Shown here: piece after piece, positions 44,108 through 51,694 of the stretch
How positions within the stretch are numbered: the stretch's first letter is position 1
Layout of the letters: each line of letters starts with the position of its first letter
Assembly: GCA_964646755.1 (NCBI GenBank)
Contig: CAZYIE010000009.1
Span: 1-64,000 of the forward strand
DNA: 64,000 nt
Direction of reading: 5' to 3'
Source of the DNA: MVRV01 sp964646755
Lineage (GTDB): Bacteria > Desulfobacterota > Syntrophia > Syntrophales > Smithellaceae
Program-made: the position numbers and the translations under genes
The notes under the pieces: generated by a model
Seen by the model: only the letters and a program-made list of their open reading frames with translations
Told to the model about the DNA's origin: nothing
Databases searched by the model: none

Positions 44108-44500
44108 ATGAAGATCGCCCTGTCCGTATGGAAAGATTATATCTCCACTGTTTTTGATACCGCAGATCAGCTATTGCTTCTGGAACTCGACGGTACAGAG
44201 GGTCGGAAACGGACAACGGTTAAAATGAACGCCTTAGATATTGCGGGAAGGGCAACCCAGATCAAGGAAAAGCAAATCGATGTATTGATTTGTGGCGCAA
44301 TTTCCCGTCCTCTCGAAGCGGCCCTCACCTCTCGGGGCATTCGGGTATATGCTTTTGTGCGAGGGCATGTGGAAGAAGTTCTTGACGCTTATCAAACCGG
44401 CAGCCTTGATCAGGCAATCTTTACCATGCCCGGCTGTCATGTCCGCGGCTGTATGGGCCTCCGGAAGCAAAATCGCCGAAGGGGAAACAACGTTAGATGA
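44108..44500 (+). CDS. NifX/ORP-like protein (copy 2)
   Basis: A 130-residue NifX-family protein. It starts MKIALSVWKDYISTVFDTADQLLL and continues with DVLICGAISRPLEAALTSRGIRVYAFVRGHVEEVLDAYQTG, the family's second half. The N-terminal histidine/asparagine pattern of copy 1 is lost. A C-terminal CHVRGCMGLRK could bind metal. It is the first gene after the sigma-54 promoter at 44032, and the pyruvoyl decarboxylase gene follows after 63 bases. The function, cofactor carriage or assembly, is inferred from the family. Confidence 0.85.
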   Translation: MKIALSVWKDYISTVFDTADQLLLLELDGTEGRKRTTVKMNALDIAGRATQIKEKQIDVLICGAISRPLEAALTSRGIRVYAFVRGHVEEVLDAYQTGSLDQAIFTMPGCHVRGCMGLRKQNRRRGNNVR

Positions 44501-44563
44501 TCTATGGCTCAGTCTTAATGGAAGGCCATTATCTTGAATAATTAGAATTAAGGAGAGAAAACA

Positions 44564-45112
44564 TTGAATCAGCATATTCCCAAGGAGCTTTTCTTCACCA
44601 AAGGCGTCGGCACACACCGCGAACAGCTGCACTCATTTGAGCTGGCGCTGCGTGATGCAGGCATTGAAAAGTGCAATCTGGTGCAGGTATCGAGCATTAT
44701 GCCACCGGGCTGCCGTATCATTTCGCGGGCGGAAGGATTAAAGAAACTTCAGCCGGGCGCAATAACTTTCTGTGTAATGAGCCGCTGTTGCAGCGATGAG
44801 CCCCGGCGTCTTATCTCTGCATCCGTCGGCTGCGCGATACCTGTGGATAAAAAAACATACGGCTATATCAGCGAGCATCACGCGTTTGGCTACACGGAAC
44901 GCCAGACGGGCGACTACGCGGAAGACCTGGCGGCAGCAATGCTGGCTTCGACGCTGGGCATCGATTTCAACGTCGACGAAAGCTGGGATGAAAAAAAGGA
45001 GCTATTTAAGATAAGCGGCAAAATTGTCGGCACGAAAAACATCACGCAATCCTGCGTCCTGAAAACAAAAGACTTTACCACTGTTCTGGCGGTTGCAGTT
45101 TTTGTTTTCTGA
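44564..45112 (+). CDS. Pyruvoyl-dependent arginine decarboxylase
   Basis: A 182-residue proenzyme starting at TTG 44564 behind AAGGAGAG. It has the family block VGTHREQLHSFELALRDAGIEKCNL, then VQVSSIMPPGC, where the chain is expected to cleave between the two serines and convert the second into the pyruvoyl group. C-terminally EHHAFGYTERQTGDYAED matches the active-site region. It decarboxylates arginine to agmatine in polyamine synthesis. It is unusual to find it in an Fe-S/NifX operon. Confidence 0.88.
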   Translation: MNQHIPKELFFTKGVGTHREQLHSFELALRDAGIEKCNLVQVSSIMPPGCRIISRAEGLKKLQPGAITFCVMSRCCSDEPRRLISASVGCAIPVDKKTYGYISEHHAFGYTERQTGDYAEDLAAAMLASTLGIDFNVDESWDEKKELFKISGKIVGTKNITQSCVLKTKDFTTVLAVAVFVF

Positions 45113-45194
45113 TAGCAGTGGGAAATAGGATTTGAGTTATCGCGACCGGTAGCAAGAAAAAAAGATACACTCAAACAACAAGGAGGAAAGGGAA

Positions 45195-45401
45195 ATGAAT
45201 GGAAGCACTCGCAGCGGAAGAGGAACTGGTGGCGGTAAGGGACTGGGTGGTGGCCGGGGCCGTAAGGGTGGACCGCTTGCGGGAGGCGCGGCAGGTACTT
45301 GCCGGTGTCTCCAGTGTGGGCATACACAACCGCATGAAAGAGGCGTGCCCTGCACGCAAGTTCAGTGCCCGAAATGTAAAACGGCGATGGTTCGGGAATA
45401 G
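45195..45401 (+). CDS. Small glycine-rich zinc-ribbon protein
   Basis: A 68-residue protein behind GGAGGAAAGGG. A glycine/arginine-rich N-terminus (residues 1-34) is followed by a zinc ribbon, CRCLQCGHTQPHERGVPC then CPKCKTAM. Such small C4-type proteins with a PHxRGxPC motif accompany ORP/Mrp clusters. It may bind zinc or a cluster. It is close to the DUF5320 gene, and both are glycine-rich. A shifted reading of the same DNA from 45199 (72 codons) is not cysteine-patterned and is less likely. Confidence 0.72.
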   Translation: MNGSTRSGRGTGGGKGLGGGRGRKGGPLAGGAAGTCRCLQCGHTQPHERGVPCTQVQCPKCKTAMVRE

Positions 45402-45434
45402 ACAAATAATCGTATAATAAGGAGGATTTTCATC

Positions 45435-45791
45435 ATGCCAAGAAGAGATGCAACAGGCCCCATGGGAATGGGACCAATGACCGGGCGGGCGGCAGGTAAC
45501 TGCGCTGGAGTTGAAATGCCGGGACTCACAAATAACGCCGGAGGGCGCAACTTCGGGATGGGTTTTGGACGTGGAGCAGGATTCGGAGGACGAGGTGGTG
45601 GATTTGGCCGGCGTAACCGCTTTTTCGCAACCGGTGTGCCGGGCAGAGCATGGTTTGGCGGCGCCAATGCGCCCTGGGCAAACCAAGATCCGGCGTCAGA
45701 AAAACAGGCCTTAAAAACTCAGGCCGCATATTTAGAGGCCGAAATTAACGCCATTAAAAAGCGTCTGGACGACTTGACAGCCAAAGGCTAG
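45435..45791 (+). CDS. DUF5320 protein
   Basis: A 118-residue protein. It opens MPRRDATGPMGMGPMTGRAAG, the DUF5320 hallmark, then runs through a glycine/arginine/phenylalanine-rich region (about 40-75) and a C-terminal coiled coil (about 92-115, LKTQAAYLEAEINAIKKRLDDL). Such proteins cluster with NifX-like and Mrp genes in anaerobes; their function is unknown. Self-assembly through the coiled coil is plausible. AAGGAGG precedes the ATG. Confidence 0.85.
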   Translation: MPRRDATGPMGMGPMTGRAAGNCAGVEMPGLTNNAGGRNFGMGFGRGAGFGGRGGGFGRRNRFFATGVPGRAWFGGANAPWANQDPASEKQALKTQAAYLEAEINAIKKRLDDLTAKG

Positions 45792-45829
45792 AATCAACAA
45801 CTCCCCGTCAAAGGAGCAGCCAACATAGG

Positions 45830-45890
45830 CGTGGATTCTATCCACGTCAGGATGGCGGCGGTGCATCTCATACCGCTTCGCACCGCCGCC
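45830..45890. repeat. Two hairpins between the DUF5320 and CGGC genes
   Basis: CGTGGAT-TCT-ATCCACG (45830-45846) is a 7-bp perfect dyad. GGCGGCGGTGC (45854-45864) and GCACCGCCGCC (45880-45890) form an 11-bp GC-rich stem. They lie in the 155-bp intergenic gap. They could be a partial terminator or mRNA-processing site that sets the level of downstream genes; there is no T run. Confidence 0.6.
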
Positions 45891-45946
45891 ACCGATTTTA
45901 ACCAGGTAAATCGGTCTCAAAAACCTTCTTCCAAGAGGAACTGAAA

Positions 45947-46390
45947 TTGAAAAAAATAGGGATTATCATCTGCGCCCGCTACTGCAATTGCGGAGGAGGA
46001 AAATGTTTCAGGGCATTGCGCGAGCGTCAGGGTGGCTTTGCCCGGTACGCGCCGGGCGATGCTTTGGAAATCGTGGGATATTCGACTTGCGGTGGTTGTC
46101 CGGGCGGAAACGTGGAATATGTGCCTGCGGAATTTCTGAAAAACGGGTGCGACGTCGTCCACTTGGCCACCGGCCTTGTGGTGGGATACCCCCCATGTCC
46201 GAGAATCCGTCAATTTAAAGTGTTTATTGAAGAGCAGTTTAAGCTACCGGTGGTAGTGGGAACTCACTCCATTCCGCTTAAATACCTGGAGACTCACCGC
46301 AGGTTGCCCTTCTGGAAACAAACGAATATGGAAGAACTCGCCTCACACCTTATGACCGAATCACGCGAGTTAATGGAATCTTATAACTAA
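45947..46390 (+). CDS. CGGC-domain protein
   Basis: A 147-residue protein starting at TTG 45947 behind GAGG. The domain signature is complete: GIIICARYCNCGGGKCFRAL near the start and STCGGCPGGNVEYVP in the middle, with a third block VVVGTHSIPLKYLETH. The cysteines suggest metal or Fe-S binding. The family is found in anaerobes beside ORP and Mrp genes and is otherwise uncharacterised. A NifX-like gene follows 22 bases downstream. Confidence 0.87.
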   Translation: MKKIGIIICARYCNCGGGKCFRALRERQGGFARYAPGDALEIVGYSTCGGCPGGNVEYVPAEFLKNGCDVVHLATGLVVGYPPCPRIRQFKVFIEEQFKLPVVVGTHSIPLKYLETHRRLPFWKQTNMEELASHLMTESRELMESYN

Positions 46391-46412
46391 GGACAAGAAA
46401 AGAAAGGACAAT

Positions 46413-46775
46413 ATGAAAATTGCACTGACCACATCAGGAAACGACTTAAGCGCTCCTCTGGACAGCCGTTTTGGACGCGCGCCGAAATTTCTCATTTATG
46501 ACCTGGAGGCCAACACCTTCGAAATCGTCGATAATGAGCAGAATCTAAACGCGGCGCAGGGCGCGGGCATTCAGTCTGCGCAGAACATCGCCCGCCTTGG
46601 CGCTAAGGCAATTGTCACCGGACATTGCGGCCCGAAGGCTTTCAAAGTACTAAAGGCAGCGGGCATCATAATTTATAACACTTCCGCATCGACCATAACG
46701 GAAGCGCTGAACCTTTATCGCGAAGGTAAACTCTCCGACGCTTCATCCGCCGATGTTGATGGACACTGGGTATGA
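46413..46775 (+). CDS. NifX/ORP-like protein (copy 3)
   Basis: A 120-residue NifX-family protein. It begins MKIALTTSGNDLSAPLDSRFGRAPKFLIYD, the ORP-like start, and has GAGIQSAQNIARLGAKAIVTGHCGPKAF and GIIIYNTSASTITEALNLYREGKL. This copy is nearest to the canonical ORP pattern. It starts after AAAGGA and overlaps the next gene by four bases (ATGA). Cofactor binding is expected from the family. Confidence 0.9.
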   Translation: MKIALTTSGNDLSAPLDSRFGRAPKFLIYDLEANTFEIVDNEQNLNAAQGAGIQSAQNIARLGAKAIVTGHCGPKAFKVLKAAGIIIYNTSASTITEALNLYREGKLSDASSADVDGHWV

Positions 46776-47266
46776 CAGACAAGTTGTTCACGTACAAACA
46801 AATTGGTGTGATCCATAGCGAACATACTGTTGCGGAGAAAACGCCTATTCAGCCCGTTTATGCCAAAGGCTGCAAGGGACACATTGAAGTGTTCCCGGAA
46901 TATGCTTTGGGACTGCAAGATCTGGAAGGCTTTTCGCACATTTATTTGATTTATCACTTTCATCGGTCACCACAGGTTAAATTGATCGTCAAGCCTTTTT
47001 TGCAGGATATAGAGCGCGGCGTTTTTTCGACGCGGCAGCCTTACCGTCCCAACGCCATCGGCATGAGTGTCGTGGAATTAATCGGTCGCGAAGGCAATAT
47101 TTTGCGTCTGGACAGCTTGGACATATTGGACGGCACACCTCTTCTGGACATCAAGCCCTACACAGCCAAATTTGATCTTCACGACGTAAAGAAGAACGGC
47201 TGGCAGGACGATGTGGACGAACGAACCGCTCAAAAACGGGGAAAGCGCGGATATAGCCGGCCATGA
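46772..47266 (+). CDS. TrmO-like tRNA (N6-threonylcarbamoyladenosine37-N6)-methyltransferase
   Basis: A 164-residue protein of the TsaA/YaeB (TrmO) family. The family start is FTYKQIGVIHSEHTVAEKTPIQP, with DIERGVFSTRQPYRPNAIGMSVVELIGREGN as the highly conserved centre and LDGTPLLDIKPYTAKFD near the end. It adds a methyl group to t6A at tRNA position 37 in characterised bacteria. Its appearance in a cofactor operon is frequent in archaea and anaerobes, and another substrate may apply. It is coupled to both neighbours by ATGA overlaps. Confidence 0.88.
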   Translation: MTDKLFTYKQIGVIHSEHTVAEKTPIQPVYAKGCKGHIEVFPEYALGLQDLEGFSHIYLIYHFHRSPQVKLIVKPFLQDIERGVFSTRQPYRPNAIGMSVVELIGREGNILRLDSLDILDGTPLLDIKPYTAKFDLHDVKKNGWQDDVDERTAQKRGKRGYSRP

Positions 47267-48150
47267 AAACTTCTCTTGATTGTATTCCCTGTTTCGTCCG
47301 CCAGGCAGCAGACTCAGTAAAAATGTCTGTTTCCTCGGATGATGAACGGCAGCGCCTGATGCACAATGTTTTGCAATGGCTCAGTGAACTTGATATGCAT
47401 CAATCACCGCCTGCTATTTCGCAAATCATTCATCGCCGGGTGCGCGGTCTTCTAATGATGGATGATCCCTACCGCGCTGCCAAGGATTCACACAACGCGT
47501 TAGCGGCGGCTTTAATCTCCTCAATCCGTCGACGCATCACGACTTCATTCGATCCCCTGACCATGGCGGTTCGTTACGCCATCACAGGCAACATCATCGA
47601 CCTGGGGGCCAAAAACGGCATTGGATTCGGAGATATTTACGCGGAACTGCAAAGTGCCCACATGCAGCCAATTTTCGGTGATATGGAGGCTTTCAAAAAA
47701 GCCATCTCAAAAGCACAAACTATTTTGTATCTTGCCGATAACGCCGGGGAAATATTTTTTGACCGGCTGCTCATCGAACAACTTTCCGGCGGAAAAGTCA
47801 CGCTGGCCGTGCGCGGCGCACCGGTCATTAACGATGCAACCCGCTTCGATGCGCTGGCGGCGGGACTTGAAGAAATTGTGGAAATAATCGACAACGGTTC
47901 GGACGCGCCGGGAACGCTTTTGGATGATTGCAGCCCGGAGTTTCAGCGACGATTCGATGCAGCCGACCTGATCATCGCCAAAGGTCAGGGCAATTTTGAA
48001 ACACTCAGCAACGACGCGCACAACATTTTTTTCCTGCACAAGACAAAATGCCCGATCATCAGCGCCCATACAGGGTTCTCCGTTGGATCCTACGTGGCGG
48101 CGAATCGGTTTCATCACCGGGACACTTTCGGCAAAAGGGGTATTCAATGA
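47263..48150 (+). CDS. DUF89-family metal-dependent phosphatase-like protein
   Basis: A 295-residue protein. The N-terminus has LDCIPCFVRQAADSVKM with the CxxC that marks the prokaryotic DUF89 subgroup. The active-site block is ILYLADNAGEIFFDRLLIEQL, and the substrate block is VRGAPVINDATRFDAL followed by GQGNFETLS. DUF89 enzymes are damage-control phosphatases acting on phosphometabolites, with Mn or similar. Here it probably protects a cofactor pathway. It overlaps the Mrp gene by ATGA. Confidence 0.87.
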   Translation: MKTSLDCIPCFVRQAADSVKMSVSSDDERQRLMHNVLQWLSELDMHQSPPAISQIIHRRVRGLLMMDDPYRAAKDSHNALAAALISSIRRRITTSFDPLTMAVRYAITGNIIDLGAKNGIGFGDIYAELQSAHMQPIFGDMEAFKKAISKAQTILYLADNAGEIFFDRLLIEQLSGGKVTLAVRGAPVINDATRFDALAAGLEEIVEIIDNGSDAPGTLLDDCSPEFQRRFDAADLIIAKGQGNFETLSNDAHNIFFLHKTKCPIISAHTGFSVGSYVAANRFHHRDTFGKRGIQ

Positions 48151-48995
48151 AGATAGCCATCGCTTCCGGTAAAGGCGGAACCGGCAAGACCACCGTGTCT
48201 GTCAATCTTGCGCGTACAATGGGCGTTAGTGTTCAGCTTCTGGACTGCGACGTGGAAGAACCCAATGCGCACCTGTTTCTCAGGGGCACCAAGGTCAAAG
48301 AGGAAATCGTAACGATTCCGATTCCCCAGGTGGATGAAGCGCTTTGCGATGGTTGCGGCGAATGCAGCAAATTTTGCGAGTATCATGCCATCGTCACGTT
48401 TGGAACTTCACCGCTGATCTTCCCAGAAATGTGTCATGGCTGTGGCGGTTGCACACTCGTCTGTCCCACAAAAGCCATCTCGGAGGTCGGAAGACGAATC
48501 GGCGTAGTGGAAACTATGGAGTCGGAAAACATCATGCTTATTGGCGGGCGTTTGGATGTCGGTGTGGCCATGGCGCCGCCGCTGATCCGCGCAGTCAAAG
48601 AGCGCTTGCAGAAGAATATGCCGGCCATTTTGGACGCGCCGCCGGGAACTTCCTGCCCGGTTATCGCCGCTATTCGGGATACTGATATGGTTTTACTGGT
48701 AACGGAGCCTACGCCGTTTGGCCTGAACGATCTTTCGCTAGCTGTCGATATGGTGCGCGAACTTAAAATTCCTTTCGGCGTTATCGTCAATCGCATGGGC
48801 AGCGGGGATGACCGGGTCCACCATTATTGTAAAAATGAAAACATTCGCCTTTTACTGGAAATACCGGACGACCGGCGGATTGCGGAGAGCTATTCCCGGG
48901 GCATCCTGATGGTCGATGCGCTGCCGGAATACCGGGGACTTTTTCAGAGCCTGATCGAAAATTTGGCTTTTTTCAAAAAAGCAGAGGTGATTTAA
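48147..48995 (+). CDS. MinD/Mrp-type ATPase with two ferredoxin motifs (ATPase 1)
   Basis: I use ATG 48147, which overlaps the DUF89 stop; a longer frame from 48048 lies in that gene. The 282-residue product has a Walker A of the deviant type SGKGGTGKTT (about residues 6-15). A ferredoxin insertion follows (CDGCGECSKFC and CHGCGGCTLVCPTKAI, about 64-110). It ends with LDAPPGTSCP and VTEPTPFGL as switch regions. It would move or deliver Fe-S clusters with ATP. A close paralogue is at 51695. This pair of ATPases is a mark of ORP-type clusters. Confidence 0.92.
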   Translation: MKIAIASGKGGTGKTTVSVNLARTMGVSVQLLDCDVEEPNAHLFLRGTKVKEEIVTIPIPQVDEALCDGCGECSKFCEYHAIVTFGTSPLIFPEMCHGCGGCTLVCPTKAISEVGRRIGVVETMESENIMLIGGRLDVGVAMAPPLIRAVKERLQKNMPAILDAPPGTSCPVIAAIRDTDMVLLVTEPTPFGLNDLSLAVDMVRELKIPFGVIVNRMGSGDDRVHHYCKNENIRLLLEIPDDRRIAESYSRGILMVDALPEYRGLFQSLIENLAFFKKAEVI

Positions 48996-48997
48996 TT

Positions 48998-49255
48998 ATG
49001 CTGACTTATGAATATCAATGTAACAATTGCGGTCTACGTTTCGAAAGAGAGCAAAACATAAAAGACGCGCCCATTAAAGAATGCCCCGAATGCAAGGGCG
49101 AAGTCCGAAGGATAATCAGCGGAGGCAGCGGTTTTATTTTGAAATCATCGGGGCAAAGCCCGCGCGACTCACGTAAGGGCTGCTCTTTGGAAGAAACCGG
49201 TCAAACTTGCTGTGGCGCAAGCCAGCGTTGCGGGCAATCGCATTGTGGAGATTAA
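48998..49255 (+). CDS. FmdB-family zinc-ribbon protein
   Basis: An 85-residue protein with an N-terminal zinc ribbon: YEYQCNNCGLRFEREQ and ECPECKGEVRRIISGG (about residues 4-45). A cysteine-rich tail (CSLEETGQTCCGASQRCGQSHCGD) follows. FmdB-type proteins are putative regulators or scaffolds of unclear role. The tail with six cysteines is longer than usual and could ligate another metal. GAGGTGATT precedes the ATG. Confidence 0.85.
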   Translation: MLTYEYQCNNCGLRFEREQNIKDAPIKECPECKGEVRRIISGGSGFILKSSGQSPRDSRKGCSLEETGQTCCGASQRCGQSHCGD

Positions 49256-49258
49256 AAA

Positions 49259-50215
49259 GTGAGTTCAAACAATTTTAAACATCTTTACGGTCCCGTTCCC
49301 TCACGCAGACTGGGGCGGTCACTGGGTATTGATCTTGTGCCTTTTAAAACCTGCACTTACGATTGTATCTATTGCCAGTTGGGCAGAACAACAAAAAAAA
49401 CAATTGAACGGCGACCCTATGTGCCCATCGAAGATATAATAAGTGAGTTACAAATCAAATTGACAACGGGGGAACATCCCTCTTTCATCAGTATCGCCGG
49501 TTCCGGGGAACCGACACTGCATTCAGAAATCGGTGAACTTATTGCCATGATCAAGGCAATAACAAAAATACCCGTGGCCGTTCTGACAAACGGCTCTTTG
49601 CTGTTTATGCCGGAAGTCCGGACAGCCCTGATGCAGGCCGATCTGGTCATTCCCTCGCTGGATGCAGGGGATGAAGCATTGTTCCATTACATCAATCGCC
49701 CGCAAGCGGATATTTCTTTTGATGAAATGGTGAGCGGCCTGATTGAGTTTACTCGAAATTTTCCAGGCGACGTGTGGCTGGAAGTCCTCTTGCTTTCGGG
49801 CATTACCGGCATGGACACCGAAGTGCGAAAAATTGCCGCTTACGCCAAAAAGATCAGAGCACAGAGAGTGCAGCTCAACACAGTTTGCCGCCCGGCGGCA
49901 GAGGACTTTGCCTGCACCGTGGCAGGCAGTCAGATGGCGAAGTTCGCCCTGCTGTTTCCGGGCACAGTAGATGTTATCAGTAAACATGAAAGTGATTCTT
50001 TTTCCGGCTCTTTGCCCAACGACACAAACACTGCCGAAATCGTCAATCTGTTGGCGAGACGTCCCTGCACGCTTTCCGGAATCTGCTCAGGACTGGGTTT
50101 GCATCCACATGACGCAGTCAAAAAACTCAAAAAGCTCGCGGACGAAAAACAAATCACGACACTGCGCGCGGATCACGATGTGTTTTATAAGATAACGGGA
50201 AAAGGCCGGACATGA
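49259..50215 (+). CDS. Radical SAM protein with C-terminal helix-turn-helix
   Basis: A 318-residue protein that starts at GTG 49259. The radical SAM cysteines are in TCTYDCIYCQLG (about residues 33-44), preceded by YGPVPSRRLGRSLGIDLVP, a hallmark of a subgroup of short wybutosine-like radical SAM enzymes. GSGEPTLH is the SAM-binding GGEP variant. The C-terminal part (about 250-310) reads like a winged helix: LLARRPCTLSGICSGLGLHPHDAVKKLKKL. The substrate is unknown. It follows the FmdB gene by three bases. Confidence 0.87.
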   Translation: MSSNNFKHLYGPVPSRRLGRSLGIDLVPFKTCTYDCIYCQLGRTTKKTIERRPYVPIEDIISELQIKLTTGEHPSFISIAGSGEPTLHSEIGELIAMIKAITKIPVAVLTNGSLLFMPEVRTALMQADLVIPSLDAGDEALFHYINRPQADISFDEMVSGLIEFTRNFPGDVWLEVLLLSGITGMDTEVRKIAAYAKKIRAQRVQLNTVCRPAAEDFACTVAGSQMAKFALLFPGTVDVISKHESDSFSGSLPNDTNTAEIVNLLARRPCTLSGICSGLGLHPHDAVKKLKKLADEKQITTLRADHDVFYKITGKGRT

Positions 50216-50230
50216 CGAAAGGATCAAGGC

Positions 50231-50875
50231 ATGAATTCTAAAAACGCAATACCGGTAGCTTTCGAGGGATTAAAACTGATTATTCCGCTGGCCGTTCTGA
50301 CGATTGTGCTGATGTGGCTGGAATGGATAATTGCAGGTTTTATATTACTGGCACTTACCCTGTTTGTCCTGTTCTTTTTTCGTGACCCCAGGCGAAGAAC
50401 ACCTGAAGGAGAAAATGTGGTGGTATCGCCGGCTGACGGCAAGGTAATTGTAATCAAGGATATCTATGAACCCGATTATCTTCAACAGAATGTAAAACAA
50501 ATCAGTATTTTTCTTTCTGTGTTCAACGTACACGTGAATCGCGCGCCGATTGGCGGCACAATCGAAATCGTTAAGTACAACCCCGGCAAATTTCATATCG
50601 CGGCTCTTGATAAAGCGTCGCTCGAAAACGAACAAACAGCAACGGTCATCGCGGACGGAAAGACAAAAATGCTTGTAAAACAAATAGCCGGAATTCTCGC
50701 GAGGCGGATCATCTGCTATGTCCAACCCGGCGACGTGGTCAAAAGGGGCGAACGATATGGCCTGATCTGCTTCGGCTCGCGGGTTGATATTTTTCTGCCC
50801 ATTGATTCGGAGATCAAAGTGAAACTCGGTGATAAAATCAAGGGCGCCAGGGATATTATTGCGTTGTTGAAATAA
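50231..50875 (+). CDS. psd: Phosphatidylserine decarboxylase (short, archaetidylserine type)
   Basis: A 214-residue proenzyme. Two hydrophobic segments near the start (about 10-50) anchor it. PADGKVIVI and VNRAPIGGTIEIV are conserved, and the pyruvoyl cleavage site is the GS in CFGSRVDIFLP near residue 177. It converts phosphatidylserine to phosphatidylethanolamine at the inner membrane. The short form is the one used in many anaerobes. No phosphatidylserine synthase gene is adjacent, so its place in this operon is odd. It is the second self-cleaving pyruvoyl enzyme here. Confidence 0.9.
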   Translation: MNSKNAIPVAFEGLKLIIPLAVLTIVLMWLEWIIAGFILLALTLFVLFFFRDPRRRTPEGENVVVSPADGKVIVIKDIYEPDYLQQNVKQISIFLSVFNVHVNRAPIGGTIEIVKYNPGKFHIAALDKASLENEQTATVIADGKTKMLVKQIAGILARRIICYVQPGDVVKRGERYGLICFGSRVDIFLPIDSEIKVKLGDKIKGARDIIALLK

Positions 50876-50916
50876 GAATAATATACTAGTATCTTATAGC
50901 AAAGGACAATGCGGTT

Positions 50917-51225
50917 GTGACGGAAAATGAATTAGTAGAAAATTATCAGCGCTATATCGACAATATGGCTACGATATTGATAAAGAGCGGTCTTATATTC
51001 TTGAAACTGATCCGGATACCGTCACCGGTCGGGAAAATGGTCCTGAGCGATTTCAATTCGCGGGGATTTGCCCTCGCTGATAAGATTCACGCGCTGGAGG
51101 GAAGACGGCATGAAGTAGGCGCGGGCACCATGATCGAAACAAAGGATATATTCACAGAATACGGATTGACGGCGGATGAGTACCAGGGCACAAATCAGGA
51201 TGTCCTGGTGGCCTGCCGAACATGA
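50917..51225 (+). CDS. Uncharacterised 102-residue protein
   Basis: It starts at GTG 50917, with weak GGACAATGCGG upstream. The sequence has a helical N-terminus (NELVENYQRYIDNMATILIKSGLIFLKLIRI) and GRRHEVGAGTMIETKDIFTEYGLTADEYQG at the end. No motif is recognised. The last codons overlap the next small frame by four bases (ATGA), which suggests coupled translation and so a real gene. It lies between psd and the J-domain gene in the same run of genes. Confidence 0.6.
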   Translation: MTENELVENYQRYIDNMATILIKSGLIFLKLIRIPSPVGKMVLSDFNSRGFALADKIHALEGRRHEVGAGTMIETKDIFTEYGLTADEYQGTNQDVLVACRT

Positions 51226-51350
51226 AGGGAACAGGTGAGAACGACTGCATGAATGGCGTTGAAGACATAAAAAGGTATGTGGAAACATGCCGCGAGGCGT
51301 TTTGGCAGAATATTTTTCAGAAGAAATTCAACAATGAATCGGAATCATGA
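51222..51350 (+). CDS. Small 42-residue protein between two genes
   Basis: This frame starts ATG 51222 inside the preceding stop (CATGA), and its stop at 51348-51350 overlaps the J-domain gene by 17 bases. The sequence has VEDIKRYVETCREAFWQNIF, a helix with regular spacing. Its two overlaps resemble a translationally coupled chain. It is not recognised and may have no function of its own. Confidence 0.4.
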   Translation: MKGTGENDCMNGVEDIKRYVETCREAFWQNIFQKKFNNESES

Positions 51351-51663
51351 AATAGATAGAGCCAGGCGTTTATTGGGCATTTCCGGAAAGGGTACGGCAG
51401 AGGCCGCCAAGAAAGGCTATCGGGATATGGCCAAAATCTGGCATCCGGACATCAATAAAAAAAAAGAAGCGCATGCGAAAATGCAGGAAATTAACAAAGC
51501 CTTTGCTTTATTGATGAAAGAAGAGTTTGGAATTCTTGATTGGTGGGAAGACTATAACCGCTGGTGGTGGCGACAGTACGGCAATGATCCGATCTGGGGC
51601 AATTGTTACCCTGAAGATAATGCCGAAGCATCGGTCGGAAAAAGGAAGGTTATCGAAAAGTAA
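51334..51663 (+). CDS. J-domain protein
   Basis: I start at ATG 51334 (109 residues); the longer frame from 51277 is not needed. The J domain occupies about residues 6-65: RARRLLGISGKGTAEAAKK, the essential HPD in IWHPDINKKK, and QEINKAFALLM. No glycine-rich or zinc domain follows; a tryptophan-rich tail (DWWEDYNRWWWRQYG) is unusual. It should stimulate an Hsp70. Lying by ATPases and an IscU-like fusion, it might serve an HscB-like cluster-transfer role, an inference. Confidence 0.85.
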   Translation: MNRNHEIDRARRLLGISGKGTAEAAKKGYRDMAKIWHPDINKKKEAHAKMQEINKAFALLMKEEFGILDWWEDYNRWWWRQYGNDPIWGNCYPEDNAEASVGKRKVIEK

Positions 51664-51694
51664 AGCATCCGGCGAAAAAGGAAATCGTAAATAA

